In this document: one piece after another, positions 8,786-18,212 of the stretch
How the letters are laid out: the number at the start of each line of letters is the position of its first letter
Position numbering within the stretch: the first letter of the stretch is position 1
DNA from: Aneurinibacillus soli
GTDB lineage: Bacteria; Bacillota; Bacilli; Aneurinibacillales; Aneurinibacillaceae
Assembly (NCBI RefSeq): GCF_002355375.1
Contig: NZ_AP017312.1
Coordinates: 1,505,001 to 1,569,000 of the forward strand
Length of the DNA stretch: 64,000 nucleotides
Direction: 5' to 3'
Made by a program: the position numbers and the translations under genes
The notes under the pieces: model-generated
The model's database searches: none
Told to the model about the DNA's origin: nothing
What the model saw: only the letters and a program-made list of their open reading frames with translations

Positions 8786-9886
8786 ATGACCGAACTGCGG
8801 CGAACATCGCTATATGCGCAATATGAGAAGTATGGGGCAAAAACGATTGATTTTGGGGGATGGGAACTTCCGGTTCAATTTGTGAGCATTCAGCACGAGC
8901 ATGAGCGAGTGCGGACAAAATCAGGGCTATTCGATGTTTCGCATATGGGAGAGATCGAAGTAAGTGGGTCAGATGCGCAAGCCTTTCTCCAGAAGATGAT
9001 GACCAATGATGTATCGCGTCTTGTGGCAGGCTGCGCTCAGTATACATTACTGTGTACCTCGGATGGTGGCACAGTGGATGACTTACTTGTGTATAAACGG
9101 GGTGAACAGGCGTACTTGCTTGTCGTCAATGCGGCCAATATTGAGAAAGATGAAGCATGGCTTAGACAACATGCAGAAGGTGATGTTGTCATTACGAATG
9201 TGTCTGACGAAACCGCTCAGCTTGCTTTGCAGGGTCCGCTTGCGGAGCGTATTCTCCAAAAGTTGACGGATGAGCCGCTTGCAGCGATCCAAACCTTCTG
9301 CTTCCGGGACAATGTGCAGATCGGTAATGTACGTGCACTCATCTCTCGTACCGGGTATACAGGAGAAGACGGGTTTGAGCTGTATGTAAAAACGGAAGAT
9401 GCCCCAAAACTGTGGACTCAAATTCTAGAAGCAGGTGGCGAAGATGTGGTGCCATGCGGTCTCGGTGCACGCGATACACTGCGATTTGAAGCACGGTTGC
9501 CGCTATATGGGCAAGAGCTCGATGAGAGCATTACACCGCTTGAGGCAGGTCTTGGATTCGCGGTGAAGCTTGATAGATCGGCTGCTTTTATTGGGCAGAA
9601 AGCGCTTCAGCATCAGAAGGAAGCGGGGGTTCCACGTAAGCTTGTAGGCATTGAGATGACCGGACGCGGCATTCCACGTACAGGATACGCTGTATATGCC
9701 GGGGATCAGGTAATTGGAGAAGTGACAACCGGCACTCAGTCTCCGACGTTCAAGAAGAACATTGGCTTAGCTCTTGTGCAGACTGCTTATAGTGAACCGG
9801 GGACAGAGGTAGAAGTTGAGATTCGCGGCAAAAAGGTGGCCGCTGTTGTTGTAAAGACACCGTTCTATAAGCGAACAAAACAATAA
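8786..9886 (+). CDS. gcvT: Aminomethyltransferase, glycine cleavage T protein
   Basis: 366-aa T protein. It releases ammonia from the aminomethyl-lipoyl H protein and forms 5,10-methylene-THF. The family pattern is seen throughout: [91 protein letters not shown] is placed 6 bases before the ATG. First gene of the glycine-induced gcvT-gcvPA-gcvPB operon; gcvH is not in this window. Confidence 0.97.
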   Translation: MTELRRTSLYAQYEKYGAKTIDFGGWELPVQFVSIQHEHERVRTKSGLFDVSHMGEIEVSGSDAQAFLQKMMTNDVSRLVAGCAQYTLLCTSDGGTVDDLLVYKRGEQAYLLVVNAANIEKDEAWLRQHAEGDVVITNVSDETAQLALQGPLAERILQKLTDEPLAAIQTFCFRDNVQIGNVRALISRTGYTGEDGFELYVKTEDAPKLWTQILEAGGEDVVPCGLGARDTLRFEARLPLYGQELDESITPLEAGLGFAVKLDRSAAFIGQKALQHQKEAGVPRKLVGIEMTGRGIPRTGYAVYAGDQVIGEVTTGTQSPTFKKNIGLALVQTAYSEPGTEVEVEIRGKKVAAVVVKTPFYKRTKQ

Positions 9887-9903
9887 TGGAGGAGGCGTAG
9901 CCT

Positions 9904-11256
9904 GTGTCTTACCGTTATCTGCCGATGACAGACCGTGACCGCAAAGAGATGCTCGATGTGCTCGGTATAGCGGATGTGGAGGAATTGTTTACCGACATTC
10001 CGGACGCCGTGCGTTTTCAAGAGGAGCTTGCGATTCCAGCTGCGCTGTCAGAGCCTGCGCTCATCGGACATATGGGACAACTGGCAGCGAAAAATGTGAA
10101 TGCAGCGAGCTGCATTTCATTTCTCGGAGCCGGGACATATGATCACTACATCCCGAGTGTAGTTAATCATGTGATTTCCCGCTCAGAGTTTTATACGGCC
10201 TATACACCGTATCAGCCGGAGATCAGTCAGGGCGAATTGCAGGCGATATTTGAGTTTCAGACGATGATTTGTGAGCTAACGGGCATGGATGTGGCGAATT
10301 CCTCGATGTATGACGGAGCGACAGCACTTGCAGAAGCCGCGGCGCTAGCAGTTGGGAAGACAGGACGGACGAAAGTGGTAGTGTCGGGCACGGTGCATCC
10401 AGAGGCACGCGATGTGCTTAAAACTAATGCAAAAGGGCATGGCTATCGTGTGGAAGAAGTCAGGTTTGCCGATGGTGTAACGGATGTGGCGGCACTTGCA
10501 GCGGCAGTGGACGAAGAGACAGCTGCTGTACTGGTGCAGTATCCGAACTTTTTTGGTGGGCTGGAAGATCTGGCCGCAGTAGAAGCAGTGGCACATGGAC
10601 AAAAAGCATTGTTTGTCGTGAGTGCCAATCCGCTTGCGCTCGGTATTTTGAAGCCTCCAGGTGCGTATGGAGCTGATATTGTGGTAGGGGATGCACAGCC
10701 GTTTGGCATTCCGATGTCGTATGGTGGGCCGCACTGCGGGTATTTTGCAGTGCGGAAGGAATGGATGCGCCAGATTCCGGGTCGAATTGTCGGCCAGACC
10801 CAGGATGATCAGGGGCGTCATGGCTTCGTGCTGACGCTACAGGCTCGGGAGCAGCACATTCGCCGGGAAAAGGCGACATCTAATATCTGCTCCAATCAGG
10901 CACTGAACGCGCTGGCTGCTGCTGTAGCGATGACGGCGCTCGGCAAGCAGGGCGTGCAGGAGATGGCACGCCTGAATATCCAGAAAACACAGTACGCGAA
11001 GCAGCGTATTCAAGCGCTTACCGGGTATGAAGTGGTTGGAAGTGCCTCGGTTTTCAATGAATTCGTGGTCAAGGTACCAGCTTCGGTCGCACAAGTAAAT
11101 CGCATGCTGCTTGCAGACAGCATCATCGGGGGGCTTGATCTGGGCCGCTTCTATCCAAAGCTTGCCGGACATATGCTGCTAGCTGTGACCGAGATGCGTA
11201 CGAAAGAAGACATTGACCGGCTTGTGGACCGATTGGGAGGGATTCACCATGCATAA
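9904..11256 (+). CDS. gcvPA: Glycine dehydrogenase (decarboxylating) subunit 1
   Basis: 450-aa N-terminal-half subunit of the split P protein, starting at GTG (GGAGGCG upstream). Typical stretches: [90 protein letters not shown]. It pairs with GcvPB to form the PLP enzyme; this subunit lacks the PLP lysine. Overlaps gcvPB by 8 bases. Confidence 0.97.
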   Translation: MSYRYLPMTDRDRKEMLDVLGIADVEELFTDIPDAVRFQEELAIPAALSEPALIGHMGQLAAKNVNAASCISFLGAGTYDHYIPSVVNHVISRSEFYTAYTPYQPEISQGELQAIFEFQTMICELTGMDVANSSMYDGATALAEAAALAVGKTGRTKVVVSGTVHPEARDVLKTNAKGHGYRVEEVRFADGVTDVAALAAAVDEETAAVLVQYPNFFGGLEDLAAVEAVAHGQKALFVVSANPLALGILKPPGAYGADIVVGDAQPFGIPMSYGGPHCGYFAVRKEWMRQIPGRIVGQTQDDQGRHGFVLTLQAREQHIRREKATSNICSNQALNALAAAVAMTALGKQGVQEMARLNIQKTQYAKQRIQALTGYEVVGSASVFNEFVVKVPASVAQVNRMLLADSIIGGLDLGRFYPKLAGHMLLAVTEMRTKEDIDRLVDRLGGIHHA

Positions 11257-12718
11257 TGATGGACACGAACGAGATCAGCCGCTTATTTTTGAGGTAAGTC
11301 AGCCAGGCCGCATTGCATGTGCACTTCCGGTGTGTGACGTTCCAGAAGTAGAGCTTGCCAATGTACTGCCAGCCAGTCACCTGCGCGAGGTAGCCGCCGA
11401 ACTGCCAGAAGTGAGTGAGTTGCAGCTGATGCGCCATTATACGGCGTTATCTCGCCGGAATCATGGGGTGGACACAGGCTTTTATCCGCTTGGTTCCTGT
11501 ACAATGAAATACAATCCGAAGATCAATGAAGATGTCGCTCGCTATCCGGGATTGGCCCGCATTCATCCGTATCAGCCAGAAGAGACAGTACAGGGAGCAC
11601 TCCAGCTGATGTATGAGCTCCAGCGTGATCTTGCGGCGATCACGGGCATGGATGCGGTGACGCTCCAGTCAGCGGCCGGTGCTCACGGTGAATGGACGGG
11701 ATTGATGATGATTCGTGCGTACCACGAGAGCCGAGGTGAGACGCGAACGAAGGTAATCGTGCCTGACTCTGCACATGGCACGAATCCAGCCTCCGCCAGT
11801 GTAGCGGGGCTTACAACGGTAACGATTCCGTCGGATGCGGACGGTTTTGTAGATGTGGAGGCACTGCGGCAGGCAGTCGGCTCGGATACAGCGGCGCTCA
11901 TGCTGACGAATCCAAATACGCTTGGTCTGTTTGAGAAAAACATCGCAGAGATTGCTCGCATCGTCCATGAAGCGGGCGGGTTATTGTACTACGATGGAGC
12001 GAATGCAAACGCGATTCTTGGCAAGGCACGTCCAGGTGATATGGGATTTGATGTGGTGCACCTCAATTTGCACAAAACGTTTACAACACCGCACGGCGGA
12101 GGCGGACCGGGCTCGGGTCCGGTTGGAGTGAAAAAAGAGCTCATTCCATTTTTACCAAAGCCTGTGGTCGTTAAAGATGGAGATCTGTACCGACTAGATG
12201 ACGATCGTCCGCAGTCAATTGGACGGGTCAAAGCGTACTATGGCAACTTTGGCATCAATGTGCGGGCGTATACGTACATTCGTACGATGGGACCAGAAGG
12301 GTTGCGTCTCGTCTCGGAGTATGCGGTGCTGAACGCGAACTATATGATGCGTCGTCTAGCCGAACAATATGATCTGCCTTTTGATACGGTATGCAAGCAT
12401 GAGTTTGTTCTTTCGGGACGCCGTCAGAAAAAGCTTGGCGTGCGCACGCTCGATATCGCGAAGAGACTGCTTGATTTTGGCTATCATCCGCCAACGATTT
12501 ATTTTCCGCTCATTGTGGAGGAGTGCATGATGATCGAGCCGACGGAAACCGAAACAAAGGAAACGTTGGATGCATTCATTGAGGTGATGATTCAGATTGC
12601 ACGTGAGGCGGAAGAGACACCGGAACTCGTGCAGGAAGCCCCTCACCATACGATAGTGGGGCGCTTAGATGAAGTGCTGGCAGCTCGTAAGCCGAAGCTG
12701 CGGTATACAAAAGAATAA
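11249..12718 (+). CDS. gcvPB: Glycine dehydrogenase (decarboxylating) subunit 2
   Basis: 489-aa catalytic subunit with the PLP-binding lysine in [21 protein letters not shown] and the family motif [20 protein letters not shown]. The ATG at 11249 has GGAGGG 8 bases upstream and overlaps the end of gcvPA. With GcvPA, GcvT and an unlinked GcvH and lipoamide dehydrogenase it oxidatively cleaves glycine. A terminator follows. Confidence 0.97.
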   Translation: MHNDGHERDQPLIFEVSQPGRIACALPVCDVPEVELANVLPASHLREVAAELPEVSELQLMRHYTALSRRNHGVDTGFYPLGSCTMKYNPKINEDVARYPGLARIHPYQPEETVQGALQLMYELQRDLAAITGMDAVTLQSAAGAHGEWTGLMMIRAYHESRGETRTKVIVPDSAHGTNPASASVAGLTTVTIPSDADGFVDVEALRQAVGSDTAALMLTNPNTLGLFEKNIAEIARIVHEAGGLLYYDGANANAILGKARPGDMGFDVVHLNLHKTFTTPHGGGGPGSGPVGVKKELIPFLPKPVVVKDGDLYRLDDDRPQSIGRVKAYYGNFGINVRAYTYIRTMGPEGLRLVSEYAVLNANYMMRRLAEQYDLPFDTVCKHEFVLSGRRQKKLGVRTLDIAKRLLDFGYHPPTIYFPLIVEECMMIEPTETETKETLDAFIEVMIQIAREAEETPELVQEAPHHTIVGRLDEVLAARKPKLRYTKE

Positions 12719-12732
12719 GCAAGAAAACCGTG

Positions 12733-12768
12733 ACCACCCGGCATCTGCATCCGGGTGGTATTTTGTAT
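12733..12768 (+). terminator. Terminator of the gcv operon
   Basis: CCACCCGG ... CCGGGTGG hairpin followed by TATTTTG. Confidence 0.85.
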
Positions 12769-12844
12769 GCACGGCTGCTGAATACTACAGGTAAGTATGC
12801 CGCTTGCGGTGTACATTTTGTGTTGGATCAAGGAGGGAGAACGA

Positions 12845-13588
12845 ATGCTGTCTTCTCAGGATCTTGCGTATTTTCGTGGACGTCTTACACGTCAGTTAAA
12901 TGACCTGAAAACACGCTTAGCCGACAATGATCATTATGGGACTGGACGTGCTGCCATGCAGGAGTCGATCGGAGAGCTTTCTAATTATGATAATCATCCA
13001 GCGGACATCGGAAGCGAAATGTTTGAACGGGAGAAGGACATTGCGTTAACGGAACGAACAGAACAGGATTTGTATGATACAGAGCAGGCGCTCACAGCGA
13101 TTCAGAACGGTACGTATGGCACGTGTGAGGTGTGCGGGGCAGATATCTCGCGCGAGCGTCTCGAAGCCGTACCGCAGGCGCTTCGCTGCGTGCAGCACGC
13201 GGAGCAGGAAGTGGGGAATCGCCGTCCGGTGGAAGAAGAGGTACTTGGGAATTCGTTTGGCACGTTTGATTATGACCATAAGGATGTAACGATGTATGAT
13301 GCGGAAGATGCGCTCCAGGATGTGACGCGATACGGCACATCAGATTCGCCAGCCGATCATCCAAGTCGGGATGGACTGAGCTATGATGATATGTATTTAG
13401 AGGCGGAGGAGCCAATCGGATATGTAGAGGATGTGGAAAGTCTGGCTCTCTCGGACATGGAGGGGAATTATATCGGCATTAATACCGATTCTCCGCTTCA
13501 TAAGGAATACGAGCGACGTCTGGACGGAGCAGATGATACAGATTGGATGACGACGCTTGCACAGGAGCGACATGTAAAGCAGGATTAA
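12845..13588 (+). CDS. YteA-type DksA/TraR zinc-finger protein
   Basis: 247-aa protein of the Bacillus yteA family (DksA/TraR-like, linked to sporulation). The helical N-terminus LAYFRGRLTRQLNDLKTRL and the coiled hairpin EREKDIALTERTEQDLYDTEQALTAIQNGTYGTCEVCG resemble DksA; the zinc site is CEVC ... CVQH. An acidic C-terminal extension follows, with NSFGTFDYDHKDVTMYDAEDALQDVTRYGTSDSP, a hallmark of this subfamily. AAGGAGGG precedes the ATG at 12845. It occupies the spot between gcvPB and lipM where B. subtilis has yqhL. Confidence 0.87.
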   Translation: MLSSQDLAYFRGRLTRQLNDLKTRLADNDHYGTGRAAMQESIGELSNYDNHPADIGSEMFEREKDIALTERTEQDLYDTEQALTAIQNGTYGTCEVCGADISRERLEAVPQALRCVQHAEQEVGNRRPVEEEVLGNSFGTFDYDHKDVTMYDAEDALQDVTRYGTSDSPADHPSRDGLSYDDMYLEAEEPIGYVEDVESLALSDMEGNYIGINTDSPLHKEYERRLDGADDTDWMTTLAQERHVKQD

Positions 13589-13607
13589 CAGAAAAGGATG
13601 AGGAGAC

Positions 13608-13702
13608 GAAAGGTGAGGAGAGAAAACATAAGAGCGATCAGGGGAAGGACAATGCATGCGCTTTTTCCCCCTCAATCGTTCTCGTGCGTTCTCTCTTTTT
13701 TC
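13608..13702 (+). terminator. Long imperfect hairpin ending in a T-run
   Basis: Left arm GAGAGAA...AGAGCGATCAGGGGAA (about 13615-13648) pairs with TTCCCCCTCAATCGTTCT...TTCTCTC, directly followed by TTTTTT. It is long for an intrinsic terminator but in the right place to end the yteA-like gene before lipM. Confidence 0.6.
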
Positions 13703-13833
13703 TCTTCACTCTTACCACTTGACCGTGTCGAAGCACCTTGTTCATGTTCGGGCTTGTGGCCAGGTGGTAGGCAGTCAGGAAGGTGTCCTATGTGGTACAA
13801 TGCAAAAGTAAGTTTGGTGAAAGGAGAGTCTAT

Positions 13834-14652
13834 ATGGAACAGTGGCGTTTTCTTGATACTGGCACAAATTCTCCAGCCGTCAATATGGCGATTGATGAAG
13901 CAGTTTTGACGATACATAGTGAGGGAAAGACAAAGCCTTCCGTTCGGTTTTATGACTGGAGTCCGGCTACAGTGTCCATTGGGTATTTTCAGAAGGCAGA
14001 GAAAGAAATTGATCTTGCTCGTGTGCAGAAGCATGGACTCGGATTTGTGCGTCGGGCAACAGGTGGACGGACGGTGCTGCACGATAAAGAGTTGACGTAC
14101 AGTGTGGTGGTATCTGAGAATCATCCGCTTATGCCATCAGGTGTGACCGATGCGTATCGGATTATTAGTCAGGGACTGCTGGAAGGATTTCGTCTGCTTG
14201 GCATGCAGGCAGACTTGATGAATCCAGAAGCGGCCAAATTCGTAGAACCGTCGTCTGCTGCTTGCTTCGATGCTCCTTCCTCATACGAGCTTGTCGTGGA
14301 AGGACGTAAGGTAGCGGGAAGTGCTCAGACGAGGCAGAAAGGCGTGGTTTTACAGCACGGCTCGATTCTGCTTGATATGGATGCGGAACTTCTATTTGAT
14401 ATTATACGATTTCCGAATGAGCGGGTGCGGGATCGACTTTTGCAGAGCTTCTATGAAAAGGCAGTTGCGATCAATGAACTGCGCAAGCAACCCGTCACAC
14501 TTGAAGATGTAAAACCGGCGTTCCGGGAAGGGTTTGCCCGTGGGTTTGCAGTTGAACTTATAGAGGATGGGTTAACACCGGAAGAGTTAGAGCTGGCGGA
14601 ACAACTTGCTCGTGAAAAGTATGGGGATGCAGACTGGAATTTCAGAAGGTAG
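13834..14652 (+). CDS. lipM: Octanoyl-[GcvH]:protein N-octanoyltransferase LipM
   Basis: 272-aa BPL/LPL-fold transferase that moves octanoate from ACP to the GcvH lipoyl domain, the first step of lipoate synthesis. Motifs: MAIDEAVL, RRATGGRTVLHDKELTYSVVV, the nucleophilic Cys in SAACFDAPSSYELVV, and KVAGSAQTR ... QHGSILLDMD. The start at 13834 has AAGGAGAG upstream. Proximity to gcvTPAPB matches function, since the P/H system needs lipoylated H protein. Confidence 0.93.
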   Translation: MEQWRFLDTGTNSPAVNMAIDEAVLTIHSEGKTKPSVRFYDWSPATVSIGYFQKAEKEIDLARVQKHGLGFVRRATGGRTVLHDKELTYSVVVSENHPLMPSGVTDAYRIISQGLLEGFRLLGMQADLMNPEAAKFVEPSSAACFDAPSSYELVVEGRKVAGSAQTRQKGVVLQHGSILLDMDAELLFDIIRFPNERVRDRLLQSFYEKAVAINELRKQPVTLEDVKPAFREGFARGFAVELIEDGLTPEELELAEQLAREKYGDADWNFRR

Positions 14653-14660
14653 AAAAAGGA

Positions 14661-14690
14661 AAGCGACCGTGCCCCGGTCGTTTTTGTCTT
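14661..14690 (+). terminator. Terminator of lipM
   Basis: CGACCG TGCCC CGGTCG followed by TTTTTG. Confidence 0.88.
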
Positions 14691-14716
14691 GGTTATAGTG
14701 GTGGTAAATGAGGAAT

Positions 14717-14787
14717 TATCTATATATTGTGTTTAAAATTTAAAGTGCATACAATATATTGACGCGCATCCAGCGCTGGGGTAGACT
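14717..14787 (+). promoter_or_regulatory. nrdJ promoter with two NrdR-type boxes
   Basis: Box 1 at 14717-14732 (tatCtAtATaTtGtgt) and box 2 at 14749-14764 (ataCaAtATaTtGacg) both fit the NrdR consensus core CwATATaTwG. Their centres are 32 bp apart, three helical turns. Box 2 overlaps a sigma-A -35 (TTGACG, 14759-14764), with 17 bp to a -10 TAGACT (14782-14787). This suggests nucleotide-sensing repression of nrdJ by NrdR; the nrdR gene is not in the window. Confidence 0.8.
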
Positions 14788-14863
14788 AATAAGACACTGA
14801 TTAACTGTATCAGACAGGCCGTCTTATGGTCAATTGGTACATAGTATAACTGGAGGGTGAAAA

Positions 14864-15541
14864 ATGGAGGCAGTAACTGAATCACAAGGAAAAATGAAGC
14901 TTGAAGGTTTAAGCGAGAAAATTTTCCTTGATCGGTATGCTCTGAAAGATACAGATCCGGACCACATTCAGGAAGGCGATACGGTTCTTGTTCTAACACA
15001 TGATGATCCGAAGTTTCCGAAGAAAGAAGTCGGGATTGTAACAAAACGGACAGGCAGTGAACTCGAGGTTGAATTGCAGAACGGTGAGACGGTGATATCG
15101 AGTGCTGAGAAAGCGCTTCGCACACTGGAGAAAACACCAGAAGAGATGTGGGATCGTCTGGCGAAGACGATTGCATCTGTTGAGACAACGCCTGAGAAGC
15201 AGCAGGAATGGCAAGAGAAGTTCCGTGGTCTGCTTGAGGACTGGAAGCTTGTACCAGGTGGGCGAATTGCGGCCGGTGCCGGTGCGAATGATGAATTGAC
15301 GCTGTATAACTGCTACGTAATTCCTTCTCCGCATGACAGCCGGGGCGGCATTATGGATACGCTCGGTCAGATGACGGAGATTATGTCTCGAGGCGGCGGG
15401 GTTGGAATTAACCTTTCGAGTCTTCGCCCGCGCCGTGCGCAAGTCAAAGGCGTGAACGGATCGTCAAGCGGTTCCGTTTCATGGGGTGGATTGTTTAGTC
15501 ATACGACCGGATTAATTGAGCAAGGTGGCTCAAGACGTGGT
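14864..15541 (+). CDS. nrdJ: Class II (B12-dependent) ribonucleotide reductase, exon 1
   Basis: First 226 codons of NrdJ, ending ...LIEQGGSRRG. Conserved NrdJ blocks are present: WDRLAKTIASVE, LVPGGRIAAGAG, LYNCYVIPSPHDSRGGIMDTLGQMTEIMSRGGGVGINLSSLRPR, with the Cys of the redox-active pair in LYNCYV. Reading past 15541 gives KTR and a stop, while the expected continuation ALMLMMNDWHPD resumes at 16068. The interruption is a group I intron. GGAGGGTG precedes the ATG. Spliced protein: 857 aa. Confidence 0.93.
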
Positions 15542-16067
15542 AAAACAAGGTAAATTAATCAAGTGTGCCACGTAACCCTGTGAACTGCTGGGAACTCTTT
15601 CGTTTGCATGTGTTACTTCAAAGATTAAGCATAATTGTGATTAAAATTTGAGGTGAATCACATGAAACAATATGATGCAAAAAGTGAACAGATTTGTGCA
15701 ATCTGCGAAGAAATATTTTCTCATAATAAGCAGGGAAGATGACATTTTGCACAGATTGAAGGAAGTAAAAAGCACAATTGCATCGTATTTGTCGCGTTAG
15801 CTACAACGTAACTGGAAACGGTAGGCGTGAATGCTTGAAAATAACACGGCGGTAAAGACAATCAGCAGCCAAGCCCCTACGTCTTTTTACGAAAAAAGAT
15901 ATGGGGAAGGTCCAACGACCATCAAAAGCACACACGAATGTGTGGAAGCGAGTAGAGTAGGATTCAAGCGAATCCGAAGTGCAGGGGCGCCGCAGAACGG
16001 CGTAAGATATGGTCTCATCTCTAGGGTGACTTAGAGAGTCGGAGTAGCGATCCGACGTAAGGAATTG
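15542..16067 (+). ncRNA. Group I self-splicing intron in nrdJ
   Basis: 526 nt. P1: exon end ACGTGGT (15535-15541) pairs with the internal guide GCCACGT (15567-15573), giving the canonical U-G at the 5' splice site. P10: exon-2 start GCACTT (16068-16073) pairs with the adjacent AAGTGT (15561-15566). The intron ends in G (16067). Core: Q-like AATCAGCAGCCAAGCC (15860-15875), R-like GTCCAACGACCA (15910-15921), S-like AAGATATGGTCT (16004-16015). P7 pairs GACCA with TGGTC, a covariant of the common GACTA/TAGTC. Hairpins between R and S and a P9-type hairpin (GTCGGA/TCCGAC) suggest subgroup IA. Confidence 0.95.
15662..15742 (+). pseudogene. HNH homing-endonuclease remnant inside the intron
   Basis: An ATG with a good GAGGTGA site 5 bases upstream opens a 26-codon frame, MKQYDAKSEQICAICEEIFSHNKQGR, ending in TGA. 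The CxxC and the context ICAICEEIFSHN resemble the zinc/HNH N-terminus of intron-encoded HNH endonucleases. The frame after the TGA is still readable for a short stretch and then stops again. The catalytic H-N-H part is absent, so the intron probably lost its own mobility. Family call is by pattern only. Confidence 0.6.
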
Positions 16068-17963
16068 GCACTTATGTTAATGATGAACGACTGGCATCCT
16101 GACCTGCTGGAGTTCATTACCGTTAAACAAAATATGGGCATGATTACGAATGCGAATCTATCTGTTTGCATCAGCAACGGCTTCATGAAAGCCGTAAAAG
16201 AAGACCTCGACTGGGAGCTGAAATTCCCAGATACGACAGACCCGGAATACGATGAAGTATGGGACGGAAACTTTGATAAATGGCTGTCGCTCGGCAAAGA
16301 AGTGCGCGTATACAAAACGGTTCGCGCACGCGACGTGTGGCACATGCTTATTGAATCGGCATGGAAATCGGCTGAACCGGGTGTTGTATTCATGGAATAC
16401 TACAACCAGATGTCGAACAGCTGGTATTTCAATCCGATTATTTGTACGAATCCGTGTGGGGAGCAAGGACTTCCAGGATGGGGCGTATGTAACCTGTCCG
16501 CTATTAATCTATCAAAATTCGTTACAGACGGTGAAGTCGATTGGGATAGCCTGTCTACAGCTGTCCGTTATTCTGTTCGTTTCCTCGATAACGTGGTCGA
16601 CGCAACACCGTACCATTTCGAAGAAAACAAAGCCAATCAGAAAAACGAGCGCCGCGTAGGTCTGGGTACGATGGGCCTTGCGGAAATGATGATCGATCTG
16701 AAAATCCGTTACGGCAGCCCAGAATCGCTTGAATTCCTGGACAAGCTGTATGCATTTATCGCTCGTGAATCATACCTTGCATCTTCCGAAATTGCGGCGG
16801 AAAAAGGCAGCTTCCCGGCGTTTATTGCAGATAAATTCCTGGAGAGCGGCTTCATGAAGCAGTTCGATGATGAGCTGCGCGAAACGATCCGTACACAAGG
16901 GATGCGCAACGTAACCGTTCTGACACAGGCTCCTACCGGGTCAACTGGAACCATGGTCGGCACGAGTACAGGAATTGAGCCTTTCTATGCATTTGAATAC
17001 TTCCGTCAGAGCCGCCTTGGCTTCGACAAGCAGTACGTGCCGATCGCGAAGCAATGGATGGAAGAGAATGATTCAGACACACTGCCGGATTACTTCGTAA
17101 GTGCGATGGACCTCCAAGCAGAAGATCACGTACGCGTACAGGGTGCAATCCAGAAATGGGTAGACAGCTCAATCAGTAAAACAGCGAACGCTCCAGCTGA
17201 CTTCACGGTAGAAGAAACAAAAGCGCTGTACGAACTCGCCTTTGATCTTGGCTGCAAAGGGGTTACCATTTACCGTGATGGTAGCCGCGACGTGCAAGTT
17301 CTGACAACGAAAAAGGACGAGAAAGACAGCAAGAAAGATCCGGCAAAAGCCGAAAAAATCGCGCAGTCAACGGACCTTGACGAAGCAGCTCCGACGAAAG
17401 ATTACCGTCGCCGCCCGCTTCGCCTCAAAGGCGCGACATACAAAATGAAAACACCGCTTGGCAAAGCGTATATTACGGTGAATGAAGCAGATGGCGCTCC
17501 GTTTGAAGTAATTGTAAATGTAGGAAAAGCGGGTAGTGACGTATTTGCGATGTCCGAAGCACTGGGTCGCGTATCGACACTGTTCCTTCGCTTCGGAGAA
17601 CTGCCGGATGGCAACAAAGCCCGCCTGCTGATTAAGCATCTCAAAGGTATCGGTGGCTCCGGCGCAGTCGGCTTCGGTGCTAAGCGTGTCGATTCGATTC
17701 CAGATGCGGTAGCCAAAGCGATTGAATTCTATCTCGATGGAGATGATGACAGCGCACCGGTTGCTTCGGCAAGTGAAGCCACTTATACAGATGCGTCTGC
17801 GCTAGCAACTCCGGCAGCTAATACGCACAAGCATGACCGTGATGAAGACGGGGATGTGTACCGTGAAGGACTTGATTTGTGTCCAGAATGCGGTGCGGCA
17901 GCTCTCGTTGCGGAAGAGGGTTGCAAACATTGTGAAGCATGCGGCTACTCTCGTTGTTCATAA
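16068..17963 (+). CDS. nrdJ: Class II (B12-dependent) ribonucleotide reductase, exon 2
   Basis: Codons 227-857 plus stop. Starts ALMLMMNDWHPDLLEFITVKQNMGMITNANLSV, directly continuing exon 1 in frame after splicing. Shows the thiyl/active-site region NPCGEQGLPGWGVCNLSAINLS, the substrate-binding loop QAPTGSTGTMVGTSTGIEPFYAFEY, and a C-terminal zinc ribbon CPECG ... CKHCEACGYSRC with the shuttle cysteines. Reduces ribonucleotides to deoxyribonucleotides with adenosylcobalamin. A TTG at 16065 could start a truncated product, but it belongs to the intron end and there is no ribosome site for it. Confidence 0.95.
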   Translation, partial: ALMLMMNDWHPDLLEFITVKQNMGMITNANLSVCISNGFMKAVKEDLDWELKFPDTTDPEYDEVWDGNFDKWLSLGKEVRVYKTVRARDVWHMLIESAWKSAEPGVVFMEYYNQMSNSWYFNPIICTNPCGEQGLPGWGVCNLSAINLSKFVTDGEVDWDSLSTAVRYSVRFLDNVVDATPYHFEENKANQKNERRVGLGTMGLAEMMIDLKIRYGSPESLEFLDKLYAFIARESYLASSEIAAEKGSFPAFIADKFLESGFMKQFDDELRETIRTQGMRNVTVLTQAPTGSTGTMVGTSTGIEPFYAFEYFRQSRLGFDKQYVPIAKQWMEENDSDTLPDYFVSAMDLQAEDHVRVQGAIQKWVDSSISKTANAPADFTVEETKALYELAFDLGCKGVTIYRDGSRDVQVLTTKKDEKDSKKDPAKAEKIAQSTDLDEAAPTKDYRRRPLRLKGATYKMKTPLGKAYITVNEADGAPFEVIVNVGKAGSDVFAMSEALGRVSTLFLRFGELPDGNKARLLIKHLKGIGGSGAVGFGAKRVDSIPDAVAKAIEFYLDGDDDSAPVASASEATYTDASALATPAANTHKHDRDEDGDVYREGLDLCPECGAAALVAEEGCKHCEACGYSRCS

Positions 17964-18029
17964 GAGGAGTTTTCGATAAGTAGCTGGATTTTCTGTGATT
18001 TTTCATTATAATGTTGATGAATAATTATT

Positions 18030-18066
18030 CAAAAAGGTGAAGACATACTTGTCTTCACCTTTTTAT
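18030..18066 (+). terminator. Terminator of nrdJ
   Basis: AAAAAGGTGAAGACA TACT TGTCTTCACCTTTTT, a perfect 15-bp-arm hairpin with a T-run on either strand. Confidence 0.93.
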
Positions 18067-18212
18067 TAAGAATTTAATAATTGAGGGATTCTGTGATAGG
18101 TGCCAAATTATGAGCTGTTTATAGATAGCTACATAACTAAAATTGCTTTTTGTAGATACAAAACCAAGATTTGTCCTTTGTGCATGAAAAGGTATGGGAG
18201 TATTCTATATTT

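Noticed and set aside
10223-10879. Minus-strand frames inside gcvPA
   Set aside because: Antisense shadows of a clear gene; Pro/Ser/Ala-rich composition typical of reverse frames.
13598-13909. Possible 103-aa gene upstream of lipM
   Set aside because: It spans the hairpin, overlaps lipM in another frame and has no plausible start.
14653-14863. Cobalamin riboswitch before the B12-dependent nrdJ
   Set aside because: The 211-bp leader contains NrdR boxes and a promoter but no B12-box sequence.
15542-16067. nrdJ interruption as an intein, a sequencing frameshift or a group II intron
   Set aside because: The insert is full of stops, has exact group I P1/P10/P7 elements and lacks a group II domain V or GTGYG start.
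16065-17963. Separate short RNR gene starting at TTG 16065
   Set aside because: The TTG is the last three bases of the intron; there is no ribosome site, and the N-terminal domain is supplied by exon 1.
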